Positions 9,230 through 18,670 of a stretch of 56,386 nt of DNA are shown piece by piece. The first letter of the stretch is position 1; the number at the start of each line of letters is the position of its first letter. Source of the stretch: an uncultured Pseudomonas sp. (GTDB lineage: Bacteria; Pseudomonadota; Gammaproteobacteria; Pseudomonadales; Pseudomonadaceae); the NCBI RefSeq assembly GCF_946885955.1, contig NZ_CAMPHI010000038.1, forward strand, positions 1 to 56,386. The letters are read 5' to 3'. Position numbers and translations under genes: made by a program. The notes under the pieces were generated by a model. That model did not search any database. It saw only the letters and a program-made list of their open reading frames with translations, and was not told where the DNA came from.

Positions 9230-9373
9230 AGCAGGCCGTTGAAAAGCTACCTGCGTTGGCAATACTGCGTTAAAAACCGCCTCAAAATGCTCATTTACAA
9301 CACGTAAACTCCGCTTTTTCGGCCGTTTTTGCCTTGTCTTGCCTGCCTCGCCTACATTTTTCAACGGCCTGCT
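9230..9373. repeat. 144-bp palindromic element with 16-bp perfect terminal inverted repeats
   Basis: Both ends carry AGCAGGCCGTTGAAAA in inverted orientation (9230-9245 and 9358-9373), with no coding capacity between. The interior has T- and A-rich tracts around GCGTTAAAAACCGCC and CGGCCGTTTTTGCC. The structure suits a MITE-like or large REP-type element. It sits between the renalase-like gene and the hemH-operon promoter region. A diverged shorter relative is at 28691-28792. Confidence 0.8.
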
Positions 9374-9403
9374 GGAGCGGTAGGCTACGCTTTAGACAAA
9401 AGC

Positions 9404-9427
9404 TATACAATAATCTTTTAATGTATA
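9404..9427 (+). promoter_or_regulatory. LitR/PplR-type light-response operator 3 (TATACA-N12-TGTATA)
   Basis: Perfectly palindromic match to T(G/A)TACA-N12-TGTA(C/T)A, 155 bases upstream of the epimerase start. It implies that the epimerase-hemH unit is light-regulated together with the photolyase operon. I could not assign a convincing -35/-10 pair here. Confidence 0.75.
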
Positions 9428-9582
9428 AGATGATCGTCGTCGATCGCAGTCTCTTTATATTAAAGACAACTCGGGGCGTGGGTTAAAGGCATCTTGTGCC
9501 GTCATCGATCGGCTTGGCCCTGCGCGAAATCGACCTGGGAGGCTCGTGGTTACTCAGTGTCAGCCCTTATGAGGAGGACAGC

Positions 9583-10485
9583 ATGAATATATTACTGACC
9601 GGCGGTACCGGCCTGATTGGTCGCGGCCTTTGTCATTACTGGGTCGAGCAGGGTCATCGGGTGACGGTGTGGAGCCGCCGGCCCCAGCAGGTCGCCGAGT
9701 TGTGCGGCGATCAGGTGCATGGCATCGGTCGGCTCGAGGAGCTGGGCGAGGCGGTGCTGGACGCGGTGGTCAATCTGGCTGGCGCCCCGATTGCAGACCG
9801 GCCCTGGACACGCAAGCGCAAGGAGCTGCTGTGGGCCAGCCGGGTCGGTCTGACCGAGCAGTTGCTGGCATGGCTGGCGACCCGCGAGCACAAGCCCGAG
9901 GTGCTGCTCTCAGGTTCCGCCGTGGGCTTTTACGGCGACGCTGGCGAGCGCGAGCTGCACGAGGACTCGTCCCGCGGCGCCAGCGATTTCGCCGCGCAAC
10001 TGTGCGCCGGCTGGGAGGATACCGCGCAGCGCGCGACCGCCCTGGGCATTCGTGTAGTGCTGCTGCGCACTGGGCTGGTCCTGGCCAGGGATGGCGGCTT
10101 TCTCAAGCGCCTGCTGTTGCCGTTCAAGCTCGGTCTGGGTGGCCCTTTGGGCAACGGAAGGCAATGGATGCCCTGGATTCATCTCGCCGATCAAATCGCC
10201 CTGATCGATTTTCTCTTGCACCACCAACACACCAGTGGTCCTTATAATGCCTGCGCGCCACGGCCGGTTCGCAATCGCGAGTTTGCCCGGGCATTGGGGC
10301 TCGAACTGCATCGCCCGGCGATCCTGCCAGCTCCGGCGTTCGTCCTGCGTACCGCCCTGGGAGAGCTATCCGGGTTGTTGCTCGGCGGTCAGCATGCGTT
10401 GCCGACGCGCCTGCAAGAGGCTGGTTTCACCTTCCGTTTCACTCATCTGGATGCGGCCCTGGCCGATCTGCTGGGCCAACATTGA
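9583..10485 (+). CDS. TIGR01777 family NAD(P)-dependent epimerase-like oxidoreductase
   Basis: Extended short-chain dehydrogenase of 300 residues, related to E. coli YfcH. The nucleotide site is GGTGLIGR (residues 7-14), and LLSGSAVGFYGD near residues 105-116 and WIHLADQIALIDFLL are family features, followed by a DUF1731-type C-terminal tail. The substrate is not known. The ATG at 9583 is chosen over an upstream in-frame start because GAGGAGGA lies at the correct distance. The gene ends 14 bases before hemH, so the two form an operon. A link to porphyrin or light stress is inferred from context only. Confidence 0.88.
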   Translation: MNILLTGGTGLIGRGLCHYWVEQGHRVTVWSRRPQQVAELCGDQVHGIGRLEELGEAVLDAVVNLAGAPIADRPWTRKRKELLWASRVGLTEQLLAWLATREHKPEVLLSGSAVGFYGDAGERELHEDSSRGASDFAAQLCAGWEDTAQRATALGIRVVLLRTGLVLARDGGFLKRLLLPFKLGLGGPLGNGRQWMPWIHLADQIALIDFLLHHQHTSGPYNACAPRPVRNREFARALGLELHRPAILPAPAFVLRTALGELSGLLLGGQHALPTRLQEAGFTFRFTHLDAALADLLGQH

Positions 10486-10499
10486 ACTAGGGAAAATGT

Positions 10500-11522
10500 A
10501 TGACTGATCACGCCTTGTTGCTGGTCAACCTGGGCTCTCCCGCCTCGACCGAAGTAGCTGATGTGCGGCGTTACCTCAATCAGTTTCTGATGGACCCCTA
10601 TGTGATCGATTTGCCGTGGCCGGTACGACGTCTGCTGGTATCGCTGATTCTGATCAAGCGCCCGGCGGCATCGGCGCATGCCTATGCCTCGATCTGGTGG
10701 CCGGATGGCTCGCCCCTGGTGGTGTTGAGCAAGCGTCTGCAGGAGGCGATGAAGGGCTACTGGCAACATGGGCCGGTGGCCTTGGCGATGCGCTATGGCG
10801 AGCCCTCGATCGAGACGGTGCTGACCGAGCTGGCAGCGCAGGGCATCAAGCAGGTCACCCTGGCGCCGCTGTATCCGCAGTTCGCCGACAGCACCGTGAC
10901 CACGGTGATCGAGGAAGCGCTGTGCACGGTCCGCGAGCACAAACTCGAGATGCGTTTCGCCATCGTGCGGCCGTTCTATGACCAGCCCGAGTATCTGGAT
11001 GCCCTGGTGGCCAGTGCCCGGCCCTATCTCGAGCAGGACTTCGATCACCTGCTGCTCAGTTACCACGGTTTGCCCGAGCGTCACTTGCACAAACTCGATC
11101 CCGGCGATCATTGCCTGAAAGGCGCTGATTGCTGCCGCACGGCGTCGCCCGAGGTGCTGGCGACCTGTTATCGCGCGCAATGCCTGCGCAGCGCCGAAGC
11201 CTTTGCCGCACGCATGGGCCTGCGCCCGGAGCAGTGGTCGGTGTCCTTCCAATCCCGCCTGGGCCGGGCCAAGTGGATCGAGCCCTACACCGAAACGCGC
11301 CTGGACGAGTTGGCTCGGCAAGGGGTGAAGAAACTTCTGGTGATGTGCCCGGCGTTCGTCGCCGACTGCATCGAAACCCTCGAGGAAATTGGCGATCGCG
11401 GTCGCGAGCAGTTCCTCGCGGCCGGCGGCGAAAGCCTGCAGCTGGTGCCGTGCCTGAACGATCATCCGAGCTGGGCGGCGGCGCTCAACAGCCTGAGCGA
11501 GCGCGCACCGCTGATGTTGTGA
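10500..11522 (+). CDS. hemH: Ferrochelatase
   Basis: Inserts Fe2+ into protoporphyrin IX, the last step of haem synthesis, at the cytoplasmic face of the membrane. Length 340 residues, as in other Pseudomonas enzymes. The active-site histidine is in SYHGLPERH (H189), and the acidic metal path is in [15 protein letters not shown] (about residues 278-292). CLKGADCC near residues 207-214 contributes extra cysteines, but a [2Fe-2S] role is not demonstrated. Start ATG follows TAGGGAAA. Since protoporphyrin is a photosensitiser, control from the LitR-type site upstream of the operon makes biological sense. Confidence 0.96.
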   Translation: MTDHALLLVNLGSPASTEVADVRRYLNQFLMDPYVIDLPWPVRRLLVSLILIKRPAASAHAYASIWWPDGSPLVVLSKRLQEAMKGYWQHGPVALAMRYGEPSIETVLTELAAQGIKQVTLAPLYPQFADSTVTTVIEEALCTVREHKLEMRFAIVRPFYDQPEYLDALVASARPYLEQDFDHLLLSYHGLPERHLHKLDPGDHCLKGADCCRTASPEVLATCYRAQCLRSAEAFAARMGLRPEQWSVSFQSRLGRAKWIEPYTETRLDELARQGVKKLLVMCPAFVADCIETLEEIGDRGREQFLAAGGESLQLVPCLNDHPSWAAALNSLSERAPLML

Positions 11523-11740
11523 TGTCCCGATCCCCTGAGTGCTGGTGTTCGGCGGCCCGCTGAGGCCGCTGTTGTCAGGCCGCGTCGCTCGCGGGCGCCC
11601 CGGTGCATTCGCTCGAAAGGATGGTGCATTCGCCACGCTGATAACCCCTTCGGGCGATATTCCCGCTGCGGCTTATCGGCCTAAGCTGGTGGTTCCTTCA
11701 ACCGTCGCGCATCGCCCCAGCGGTGCCGAGGAGACCGCCA

Positions 11741-13126
11741 GTGCCCAATAACAATAACGGCTATCCCTCCAGCTCCCGCGCCTGGGCCACCGTGGCCATT
11801 CTGATGGTGGCGTATGTGCTGTCGTTTATCGACCGGCAGATCCTCAACCTGCTGGTGGCGCCGATCCGCCGCGATCTGATGATCAGCGACACGCAGATGA
11901 GCCTGCTGATGGGCTTGTCCTTCGCCTTGTTCTATACCCTGTGCGGGATCCCCCTCGGGCGTCTGGCCGACACCCGCAATCGCCGCGGTCTGGTGGCGAT
12001 CGGTGTGCTGTTCTGGAGCGCCGCCACCGCGGCGTGCGGCATGGCCCGGCTCTACTGGCAGTTTCTGCTGTGTCGGGTTGGCGTCGGGGTCGGCGAAGCG
12101 GCATTGTCGCCCGCGGCCTACTCGCTGATCGCCGACAGCTTCCCCGCGCAACGGCGCGCCACCGCCATCAGCGTGTATTCCATGGGGGTCTATCTGGGCT
12201 CCGGCCTGGCGTTCCTGCTTGGCGGTCTGGTGATCAAGCTCGCCTCGGCACAGGGCGATGTACTGTTGCCGGTGCTGGGCGAGGTACGGCCCTGGCAGTT
12301 GATCTTCCTCGCTTTGGGTGCCGCCGGGGTGTTGTTCACCCTGCTGATGCTTGCGGTCCGGGAGCCGGCTCGGCGCGGCGTCGGTGCCGGTATCGCGGTA
12401 CCACTGGCGGAGGTCGGCCGCTATATCCACGCCAACAAGCGCACCGTGCTTTGCCACAACTTCGGCTTCGCCGGCCTGGCGTTCGCCGGCTATGGCAGTG
12501 CGGCCTGGATCCCGACGTTCTTTATCCGCACCTACGGCTGGGAAGCCGGCCAGGTCGGCGTCGTCTACGGCAGCATAGTCGCGGTGTTCGGTTGCCTGGG
12601 CATTGTCTTCGGCGGTCGCCTGGCCGACTGGATGGCCAAGCGCGGTAGCAGCGATGCGAATATGCGCGTCGGACTCTACGCGGCGATCGGCGCGGTGCCC
12701 TGCGTGCTGAGTTTTCCGCTGATGGACAGTGCGCTCTGGGCGGCGATCCTCACCGCTCCGGCGGTGTTCTTCCTGAGCATGCCATTTGGCGTGGCGCCCG
12801 CGGCGATTCAGGAAATCATGCCGAACTCCATGCGCGGCCAGGCCTCGGCCATCTATCTATTCGTGATCACCCTGATCGGCCTCGGTATAGGCCCGACCGC
12901 CGTGGCGCTGGTGACCGACTATGTCTTCGCCGACGATCAGGCGCTGCGCTACTCGCTGCTGATCGTCAGCAGCCTCGCGGTGTTCAGCTCGATCGTATTG
13001 CTGAGCATGAGCCTCAAACCCTATCGCGATAGCGTTGCACGCCTGCAGCAATGGGCAGCCAGCCCGGCCAGCCACAGAGCCGCCCCGGATATAGCCGTGG
13101 GGCGAATGCAATCCGGGGATGCCTAA
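11741..13126 (+). CDS. MFS transporter (spinster-like)
   Basis: Major facilitator of about 461 residues with 12 predicted helices. The first helix ends in SFIDRQILNLLVAPIRRDL (residues about 24-42), the motif A loop is GRLADTRNRR (about 80-89), and the central loop carries REPARR. This resembles spinster-type or aromatic-acid/organic-acid MFS porters, and the substrate cannot be read from sequence. The GTG at 11741 is preferred because GAGGAGA lies 6 bases upstream; another GTG at 11723 is in frame. The last codons (RMQSGDA) lie inside a GTAGCCCGGATGCAATCC-family repeat, so the extreme C-terminus appears to derive from repeat sequence. Confidence 0.85.
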   Translation: MPNNNNGYPSSSRAWATVAILMVAYVLSFIDRQILNLLVAPIRRDLMISDTQMSLLMGLSFALFYTLCGIPLGRLADTRNRRGLVAIGVLFWSAATAACGMARLYWQFLLCRVGVGVGEAALSPAAYSLIADSFPAQRRATAISVYSMGVYLGSGLAFLLGGLVIKLASAQGDVLLPVLGEVRPWQLIFLALGAAGVLFTLLMLAVREPARRGVGAGIAVPLAEVGRYIHANKRTVLCHNFGFAGLAFAGYGSAAWIPTFFIRTYGWEAGQVGVVYGSIVAVFGCLGIVFGGRLADWMAKRGSSDANMRVGLYAAIGAVPCVLSFPLMDSALWAAILTAPAVFFLSMPFGVAPAAIQEIMPNSMRGQASAIYLFVITLIGLGIGPTAVALVTDYVFADDQALRYSLLIVSSLAVFSSIVLLSMSLKPYRDSVARLQQWAASPASHRAAPDIAVGRMQSGDA

Positions 13127-13295
13127 GGAGCGATATCGGTAGCGACCATAAGTCCGCTCGCTGATTTCATCCGGGCTACAAGACTGCCTTGGATTGCGCC
13201 GGGGGTTATCCAGGTTACGGGTAGTTTCGTAGCCCGGATGCAATCCGGGGCGATCTTGGCTATGCAACGAACTCCCCGGATTTCATCCGGGCTAC
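13104..13295. repeat. Two REP-like inverted repeats downstream of the MFS gene
   Basis: A degenerate copy spans about 13104-13180 (GAATGCAATCCGGGG ... GATTTCATCCGGGCTAC) and overlaps the MFS stop. A well-preserved copy spans 13229-13295, starting GTAGCCCGGATGCAATCC and ending GGATTTCATCCGGGCTAC, and could form a long hairpin. Confidence 0.75.
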
Positions 13296-13326
13296 AAGAC
13301 GCGCGTTGGCAGGGCGGACATGGCGT

Positions 13327-13363
13327 GTAGAGGGTGGACAGGCCTTCGGCATGTCCACCCTAC
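13327..13363. repeat. Short inverted repeat of the GTAGGGTGGAC...GTCCACCCTAC family
   Basis: GTAGAGGGTGGACA and TGTCCACCCTAC flank a short GGCCTTCGGC loop. It lies between the convergent MFS and uraA genes and could act as a terminator-like hairpin. Relatives are at 19070-19100, 44432-44452 and 52549-52620. Confidence 0.6.
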
Positions 13364-13403
13364 GAGGTCGAAGGCCCTCGAATAACCATCGGGCCTACGG
13401 CAG

Positions 13404-14672
13404 CTAAGCGACCGGCTCTTCGCTCAGCGTTTTGCTGCGCCAGCCCTGGCCGCCGGGCAGCAGCAGGTTGAGCAGGATGGCGATGATGCCGCACAGGGAA
13501 ATGCCTTTCAGGCTGACGTCGCCGGCGCCGATCACCATGCCGCCGATACCGAATACCAGGGTTACCGCGACTATCACCAGGTTGCGCGCCTCGGACAGAT
13601 CGACCTGGTGGCGAATCAGGGTATTCAGGCCGACCACCGCGATAGAGCCGAACAGCAGGCAGAGAATGCCGCCCATCACCGGTACCGGGATGCTCAGCAG
13701 CACTGCGCCGAACTTGCCGATAAACGCCAGCACCATGGCGATCACCGCCGCCCAGAGCATCACCTTGGGGTTGAAGTTCTTGGTCAGCATCACCGCACCG
13801 GTGACTTCCGAGTAGGTGGTGTTCGGCGGGCCGCCGAGCAGGCCCGCCGCCGAGGTGGCCAGGCCATCGCCGAGCAGGGTGCGGTGCAGGCCCGGTTCTT
13901 TCAGGTAGTTCTTGCCGGTTACGGTGCCGATCGCCAGCACGTCGCCGATATGTTCGATGGCCGGTGCAATGGCCACCGGCAGGAGGAACAGGATCGCCCC
14001 CCAGTGCAGTTCGGGCGCGACGAAGTTCGGCATCGACAGCCAGGGCGCGGCGCCCACCGCGCTGAAGTCGACCACACCGAACAGCCAGGCCAGCGTATAG
14101 CCCACGGCGATACCGCAGAGAATCGGGATCAGGCGGAAGATGCCGCGACCGATCACTGCGACTATCAAGGTGGTCAGCAGCGCCGGCAGTGAAATCATCA
14201 GGGCGATATCGTTAGGCACCAATTGCGCACTGGCGTCGCCAGCTTTGCCCATGGCCATGTTGGCGGCCACCGGGGCCAGGCCCAGACCGATCGCCATGAT
14301 CACCGGGCCGATTACCACCGGCGGCAGCAGGCGGTCGATAAAACCGGTGCCTTTGAGTTTCACCGCGCCGGCCAGCAGCATATAGGCGAAACCGGAGGCG
14401 ACCAGCCCACCGAGGGTGGCGGGCAGGCCGAAGTCGCTTTTCGCCGCCAGGATCGGTGCGATAAAGGCGAAGCTGGAGGCGAGGAATACCGGCACCTGGT
14501 TCTTTGTCACCAGTTGGAAAATCAGGGTGCCGAGCCCGGCGGTGAACAGCGCCACGTTGGGGTCCATGCCGGTGATCAGCGGCATCAGCACCAGGGCGCC
14601 GAAGGCCACGAACAGCATTTGCGCGCCAGCCAGGGCCTGGCGCCAGGTAGCGTCTTGCATATGGTCCTGCAT
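13404..14672 (-). CDS. uraA: Uracil:proton symporter (uracil permease)
   Basis: Inner-membrane nucleobase transporter of the NAT/NCS2 family, about 422 residues. Twelve to fourteen hydrophobic segments are visible. The family signature is at AIAPAIEHIGDVLAIG (about residues 234-249), containing the conserved glutamate of uracil permeases, and GLLGGPPNTTYSEVTG lies near 285-300. It imports uracil for the Upp enzyme coded just upstream (2-base gap, same operon). The ATG at 14672 is chosen over a TTG at 14678 because AGAAGGA is spaced 9 bases from it. Confidence 0.94.
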   Translation of the reverse strand: MQDHMQDATWRQALAGAQMLFVAFGALVLMPLITGMDPNVALFTAGLGTLIFQLVTKNQVPVFLASSFAFIAPILAAKSDFGLPATLGGLVASGFAYMLLAGAVKLKGTGFIDRLLPPVVIGPVIMAIGLGLAPVAANMAMGKAGDASAQLVPNDIALMISLPALLTTLIVAVIGRGIFRLIPILCGIAVGYTLAWLFGVVDFSAVGAAPWLSMPNFVAPELHWGAILFLLPVAIAPAIEHIGDVLAIGTVTGKNYLKEPGLHRTLLGDGLATSAAGLLGGPPNTTYSEVTGAVMLTKNFNPKVMLWAAVIAMVLAFIGKFGAVLLSIPVPVMGGILCLLFGSIAVVGLNTLIRHQVDLSEARNLVIVAVTLVFGIGGMVIGAGDVSLKGISLCGIIAILLNLLLPGGQGWRSKTLSEEPVA

Positions 14673-14674
14673 GT

Positions 14675-15313
14675 TCAAGCGTCCTTCTGCTTGGTGCCGA
14701 AAATCTTGTCGCCGGCATCGCCGAGGCCGGGAATGATATAGCCGTGTTCGTTCAAACGCTGATCGATGGAAGCGGTGAATATGGTCACATCCGGGTGGGC
14801 ATCGGCCACCGCCTTGATGCCCTCGGGCGCGGCGACCAGCACCATGGCGCGGATTTCCTTGCAGCCGGCGCGTTTCAGCAGGTCGATGGTGGCGACCATG
14901 GAACCACCGGTGGCGAGCATCGGGTCGATGATCATCGCCAGGCGTTCGTCGATTTCCGGTACCAGTTTTTCCAGGTAGGTATGCGCCTGCAGCGTCTCTT
15001 CGTTGCGCGCTACGCCGACGGCGCTGACCTTGGCCCCGGGAATCAGACTGAGCACACCATCAAGCATGCCGATGCCAGCACGCAGGATAGGCACCACGGT
15101 GATCTTCTTGCCGGAAATTTTCTCCACCTGTACCGGGCCGGACCAGCCCTGAATTTCGTAGTTTTCCAGGGGTAGATCCTTGGTCGCCTCATAGGTCAGC
15201 AGCGCACCGACTTCCTGGGCCAGCTCGCGGAAATTCTTCGTGCTGATATCGGCGCGGCGCATCAGGCCGAGTTTATGGCGGATCAGCGGGTGGCGAATCT
15301 CGTGGATGGGCAT
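14675..15313 (-). CDS. upp: Uracil phosphoribosyltransferase
   Basis: Cytosolic pyrimidine-salvage enzyme making UMP from uracil and PRPP. The 212-residue length is normal. The PRPP loop is [13 protein letters not shown] (about residues 129-141), and the uracil-binding C-terminus is [17 protein letters not shown]. It is first in a two-gene operon with uraA. The 265-base region to the divergent hpt gene holds no obvious attenuator that I can see. Confidence 0.97.
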   Translation of the reverse strand: MPIHEIRHPLIRHKLGLMRRADISTKNFRELAQEVGALLTYEATKDLPLENYEIQGWSGPVQVEKISGKKITVVPILRAGIGMLDGVLSLIPGAKVSAVGVARNEETLQAHTYLEKLVPEIDERLAMIIDPMLATGGSMVATIDLLKRAGCKEIRAMVLVAAPEGIKAVADAHPDVTIFTASIDQRLNEHGYIIPGLGDAGDKIFGTKQKDA

Positions 15314-15578
15314 GGCTGAGGTCTCCAGCAGGGCGGTGCGAAAGGGTGGCTTGGAAAAGTTGGCCTAGATTAAAGCATTGGCCATGGGCTTTTCTGCGCC
15401 GATAGCGGGTAAATGGGCCAATTAGCGACTAAATTTCGCTTATTGTTCGCCCAGGCTGCAGTTTGTCCGTCGAGGCTTGCCCTGTTCGGCTCGGATAGGT
15501 ACCTTTGCCGGCTTTTATTTTGACGTATCGGTCAGGTTGTCCGCTCGATACGTGTCATCCACTTCAAGAGGAAACAAC

Positions 15579-16136
15579 ATGCCCGCCGATCTCGCGCACA
15601 TCCGCCAAGTCATGGCTGAAGCCGATTGCCTGTACAGCGAGGCCGAAGTCGAAGCGGCCATCGAACGCATGGCCACGGCCATCAACGGTCAGTTGGCCGA
15701 GAGCAATCCGGTGGTTTTCTGCGTGATGAACGGCGGTCTGATCTTCACCGGCAAGCTGCTGCCCAGGCTCAACTTCCCGCTGGAGCTGTCCTACCTGCAC
15801 GCCACCCGCTACCGCAACGAAACCAGCGGCGGCGAGCTGTTCTGGAAGGCCAAGCCGGAAATCTCGTTTATCGACCGCGACGTGCTGATCATCGATGACA
15901 TCCTCGATGAAGGTCATACCCTGGGTGCGATCATCGACTTCTGCCACCACGCTGGCGCTCGTGCCGTACACACCGCCGTACTGATCGACAAGGACCACCA
16001 GCGCAAGGCGCGCCCGGACCTGAAAGCCGACTTCGTCGGCCTGCCGTGCATCGACCGTTATATCTTCGGCTATGGCATGGATTACAAGGGTTATTGGCGC
16101 AACGCGCCGGGGATTTACGCGGTCAAGGGCCTATGA
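15579..16136 (+). CDS. hpt: Hypoxanthine-guanine phosphoribosyltransferase
   Basis: Purine-salvage enzyme of 185 residues converting hypoxanthine or guanine with PRPP to IMP or GMP. The PRPP-binding motif VLIIDDILDEGHT is at about residues 101-113, and a VVFCVMNGGLIFTGKL segment precedes it. The ATG at 15579 follows AAGAGGAAAC, and upstream in-frame codons lack a ribosome site. Its stop overlaps the start of the WbuC-family gene (ATGA), so the two genes are coupled. Divergent from upp-uraA, making a nucleobase-salvage neighbourhood. Confidence 0.95.
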   Translation: MPADLAHIRQVMAEADCLYSEAEVEAAIERMATAINGQLAESNPVVFCVMNGGLIFTGKLLPRLNFPLELSYLHATRYRNETSGGELFWKAKPEISFIDRDVLIIDDILDEGHTLGAIIDFCHHAGARAVHTAVLIDKDHQRKARPDLKADFVGLPCIDRYIFGYGMDYKGYWRNAPGIYAVKGL

Positions 16137-16606
16137 GCGCACCGCGCTTTCTCGATCAACGCCTGTTCGGCGAACTGGCCGCTCAAGCCGCGGCCAGCGC
16201 ACGGCAGCGCCAGCACCATAACTTCCACCAGATGGACGAGCCCTGCCACCGCATGGCCGTGGGTTTGCAGCCGGACACCTATATTCCGCCGCATCGCCAC
16301 CTTTCGGCCGACAAGGCCGAGGCGCTGCTGGTGCTCAAGGGCTGCCTGGGCCTGCTGATTTTCGACGAGGCGGGCGAGGTGCTGGAGCGGCGCGTGCTGC
16401 AAGCCGGCGGCGATTGCGTCGGTGTCGACCTGCCACCGGGCGTGTTCCACGCGCTGGTGGTACTGGAGGCCGACAGCATTCTGTTCGAATGCAAGGCCGG
16501 GCCCTACAAACCCGTGGGCGAGGGGGAGCTGGCTAGCTGGGCGCCGCACGAAGGCGAGCCCGGCGTCGTCGAATATCAGGCCTGGATGCGATCGCAATTT
16601 ATGTAG
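16133..16606 (+). CDS. WbuC family cupin-fold protein
   Basis: 157-residue small cupin. The metal-site motif PPHRHLSADKAEALLVLKG (about residues 43-61) carries two histidines and a glutamate, and a second cupin motif lies around DLPPGVFHALVVLE (99-112). The family is named after WbuC of O-antigen clusters, but its members are widespread and their reaction is unknown. Linkage to hpt is conserved in Pseudomonas. The stop codon TAG is the TAG of a GTAGCCCGGATGC repeat, so the repeat abuts or defines the gene end. Confidence 0.85.
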   Translation: MSAPRFLDQRLFGELAAQAAASARQRQHHNFHQMDEPCHRMAVGLQPDTYIPPHRHLSADKAEALLVLKGCLGLLIFDEAGEVLERRVLQAGGDCVGVDLPPGVFHALVVLEADSILFECKAGPYKPVGEGELASWAPHEGEPGVVEYQAWMRSQFM

Positions 16607-16745
16607 CCCGGATGCAATCGGGGGCTGGCGAGGAGTCGTCGACTAAGCTCGACCTCGTAGCCCGAATAAGCGCCAGCGCAATCCGGGAAAAATCCTGTGC
16701 ACGTACCATGACTCCCGGATTGCGCCAAAGGCTTATTCGGGCTAC
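16603..16745. repeat. REP-like inverted repeats between the WbuC-family and SulP genes
   Basis: A left arm GTAGCCCGGATGCAATC starts at 16603. A fuller inverted pair spans 16657-16745: GTAGCCCGAATAAGCGCC...GCAATCCGGGA against TCCCGGATTGCGCC...GGCTTATTCGGGCTAC. It fills the gap between the two convergent genes. Confidence 0.75.
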
Positions 16746-16747
16746 GG

Positions 16748-18487
16748 CTATGAGTGATTTTCCCCATCGTCTTTCGGTGTCAGCCAGCGCAGCGCCTTCT
16801 CTCTGGCTTGCACCAGGTCACGTACATAAGCCAGTTGCCCTTCGATCCGCTGGATGCCCGCGCGGCGCAGTTGCAGGCGTACGTGCGGGGTTGGCCCGCT
16901 GAGTACCAGGCTGACGTTCTGTTCGCGGTAGTCGCGCAGCACATTGTTCAGCGCCGCCAGGGCGGTCATGTCCAGCAGCGGTACGGCGCTGATATCGACG
17001 ATCACCACCTTGACCCCCGGTGTGAAGCGGCGCAGCACGCTCAGGGCTTTTTCCGCTGCGCCGAAGAACAGCGGGCCGCGAATCGCATAGACCAGCACAT
17101 GCTCCGGCAGGTCGTTCAGCGCCTGGTGGAAATGCCGCGGGAGGCTTTCGGTATCGGTCAGGTCGCTCATGCGCTTGATGAACAGGCCGGCGGCCAGCAA
17201 CAGGCCGACGCCGACCGCCAGCACCATGTCGAACAGCACCGTCAGGACCAGGCAGGTGAGCAGCACCAGCACGTCGTTGCGCGGGGCTATGCGCAGGGTG
17301 TGGCGGATGTGCCGGGCCTCGCTCATGTTCCATGCCACCATCACCAGCAAGGCGGCCAGCGCAGCCATCGGCAGGTAGCTGAACAAGGGGGCGAAAAACA
17401 CGATGGCGAGCAGCACCACACCTGAGTGAATCACCGCGGCCAGTGGCGAAAATGCGCCGGCGCGCACGTTGGCCGCGCTACGCGCGATCGCGGCGGTGGC
17501 GGTGATGCCACCGAACAGCGGCGCGACCAGGTTGCCGATGCCCTGGCCGATCAGTTCGCCGTTGGGATCATGCTTGCTGCCGGTCATGCCGTCGGCCACG
17601 ACTGCGCATAGCAGCGACTCGATCGCGCCGAGCATGGCGATGGCGAACGCCGGGGCGAGCAGTTGGCGTATCAGCTCGAAGTTCATCTGCAACGGTAAGC
17701 CATCTGCGCCGGGCAATTGCCAAGGCCAGGCGAAACTCGGCAGAAACGGCGGAATGCCGGCATGCTCGATGCCATCAAGGCTGTAGCTGAAGCGCTCACC
17801 GAGGGTCGCCACCGGTATGTCGAGAAACTCCAGCAGCAAGCCGAGCAGTGCACCCAGGGTCAGGGCCACCAGATGGCCGGGGATTTTCGGCACCCAGCGC
17901 GGCCAGATCAGCAACGTTGCCAGGCACACCAGCGCCACCAGGCTGTCGCCGAGCTGCAGGCTGGGCAGGGCGTGGAGCAAGGCGTTGAGCTGCTCGATAT
18001 AGTTGTTCGGTTGCGTAGCCAGGTGCAGACCCAGCAAGTCCTTGATCTGCAGGGTGGCGATGACGATGCCGATACCGGCGGTGAAACCCAGGGTCACCGG
18101 GTAGGGAATGAACTCGATCAGCCGGCCGGCACGTGCCAGACCGAGGGCGATCAGGATCAGCCCCGCCATCAACGTGCATAGCAACAGGCCGCCGAGGCCG
18201 AATTGCTGGGTGATCGGCAGCAATATCACCACGAAGGCCGCGGTCGGGCCGGACACATTGAAGCGCGAGCCACCGCACAGGGCGATCAATGCGCCCGCCA
18301 CCAGCACCGTATAGAGGCCGTGCTGTGGCGCCACGCCGACGGCAATCGCCAGGGCCATGGCCAGGGGAATGGCGATGATGCCGACCGTCAGGCCGGCGCT
18401 CAGGTCGCCACGCAGGTGTTTCAGGGAATAGCCGCCGCGCAGGCTTTGACGCAGGGCGGCGAAGAACAGGCGAAAAGGAGGCAGCAT
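16748..18487 (-). CDS. SulP family inorganic anion transporter with STAS domain
   Basis: SLC26/SulP-type membrane transporter of about 579 residues. Residues about 20-420 form the multi-helix transport core with the family segment GLYTVLVAGALIALCGGSRFNVSGPTAAFVV (start GLYTVLVAGALIALC). A cytoplasmic STAS domain follows (about 450-560; VKVVIVDISAVPLLDMTALAAL). Members carry sulphate, bicarbonate or dicarboxylates; the substrate here is not determinable. An in-frame extension upstream to 18877 lacks family similarity, so the ATG at 18487 is taken, although its ribosome site is weak. Confidence 0.87.
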   Translation of the reverse strand: MLPPFRLFFAALRQSLRGGYSLKHLRGDLSAGLTVGIIAIPLAMALAIAVGVAPQHGLYTVLVAGALIALCGGSRFNVSGPTAAFVVILLPITQQFGLGGLLLCTLMAGLILIALGLARAGRLIEFIPYPVTLGFTAGIGIVIATLQIKDLLGLHLATQPNNYIEQLNALLHALPSLQLGDSLVALVCLATLLIWPRWVPKIPGHLVALTLGALLGLLLEFLDIPVATLGERFSYSLDGIEHAGIPPFLPSFAWPWQLPGADGLPLQMNFELIRQLLAPAFAIAMLGAIESLLCAVVADGMTGSKHDPNGELIGQGIGNLVAPLFGGITATAAIARSAANVRAGAFSPLAAVIHSGVVLLAIVFFAPLFSYLPMAALAALLVMVAWNMSEARHIRHTLRIAPRNDVLVLLTCLVLTVLFDMVLAVGVGLLLAAGLFIKRMSDLTDTESLPRHFHQALNDLPEHVLVYAIRGPLFFGAAEKALSVLRRFTPGVKVVIVDISAVPLLDMTALAALNNVLRDYREQNVSLVLSGPTPHVRLQLRRAGIQRIEGQLAYVRDLVQAREKALRWLTPKDDGENHS

Positions 18488-18670
18488 GATGGTGTCCGCG
18501 GTGGCTGTTAGCAGTATAGATGCTGCGGTGTCGGCCCAGCGGCGACTAAAGTCGCTTGTCGCGCGCCTGCTGGTCATGCCGCTTGAGCCGGCTTGGTCGC
18601 TGCGCGTTGAGCCTTGGGCCTGGCCAGGGGTAAACTGCCGCCCCCCGAGGCCCGGTAGCTGGAGTTGACG

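Noticed and set aside
9230..9373. Insertion sequence
   Set aside because: The element is 144 bp with no transposase gene; I record it as a palindromic/MITE-like repeat instead.
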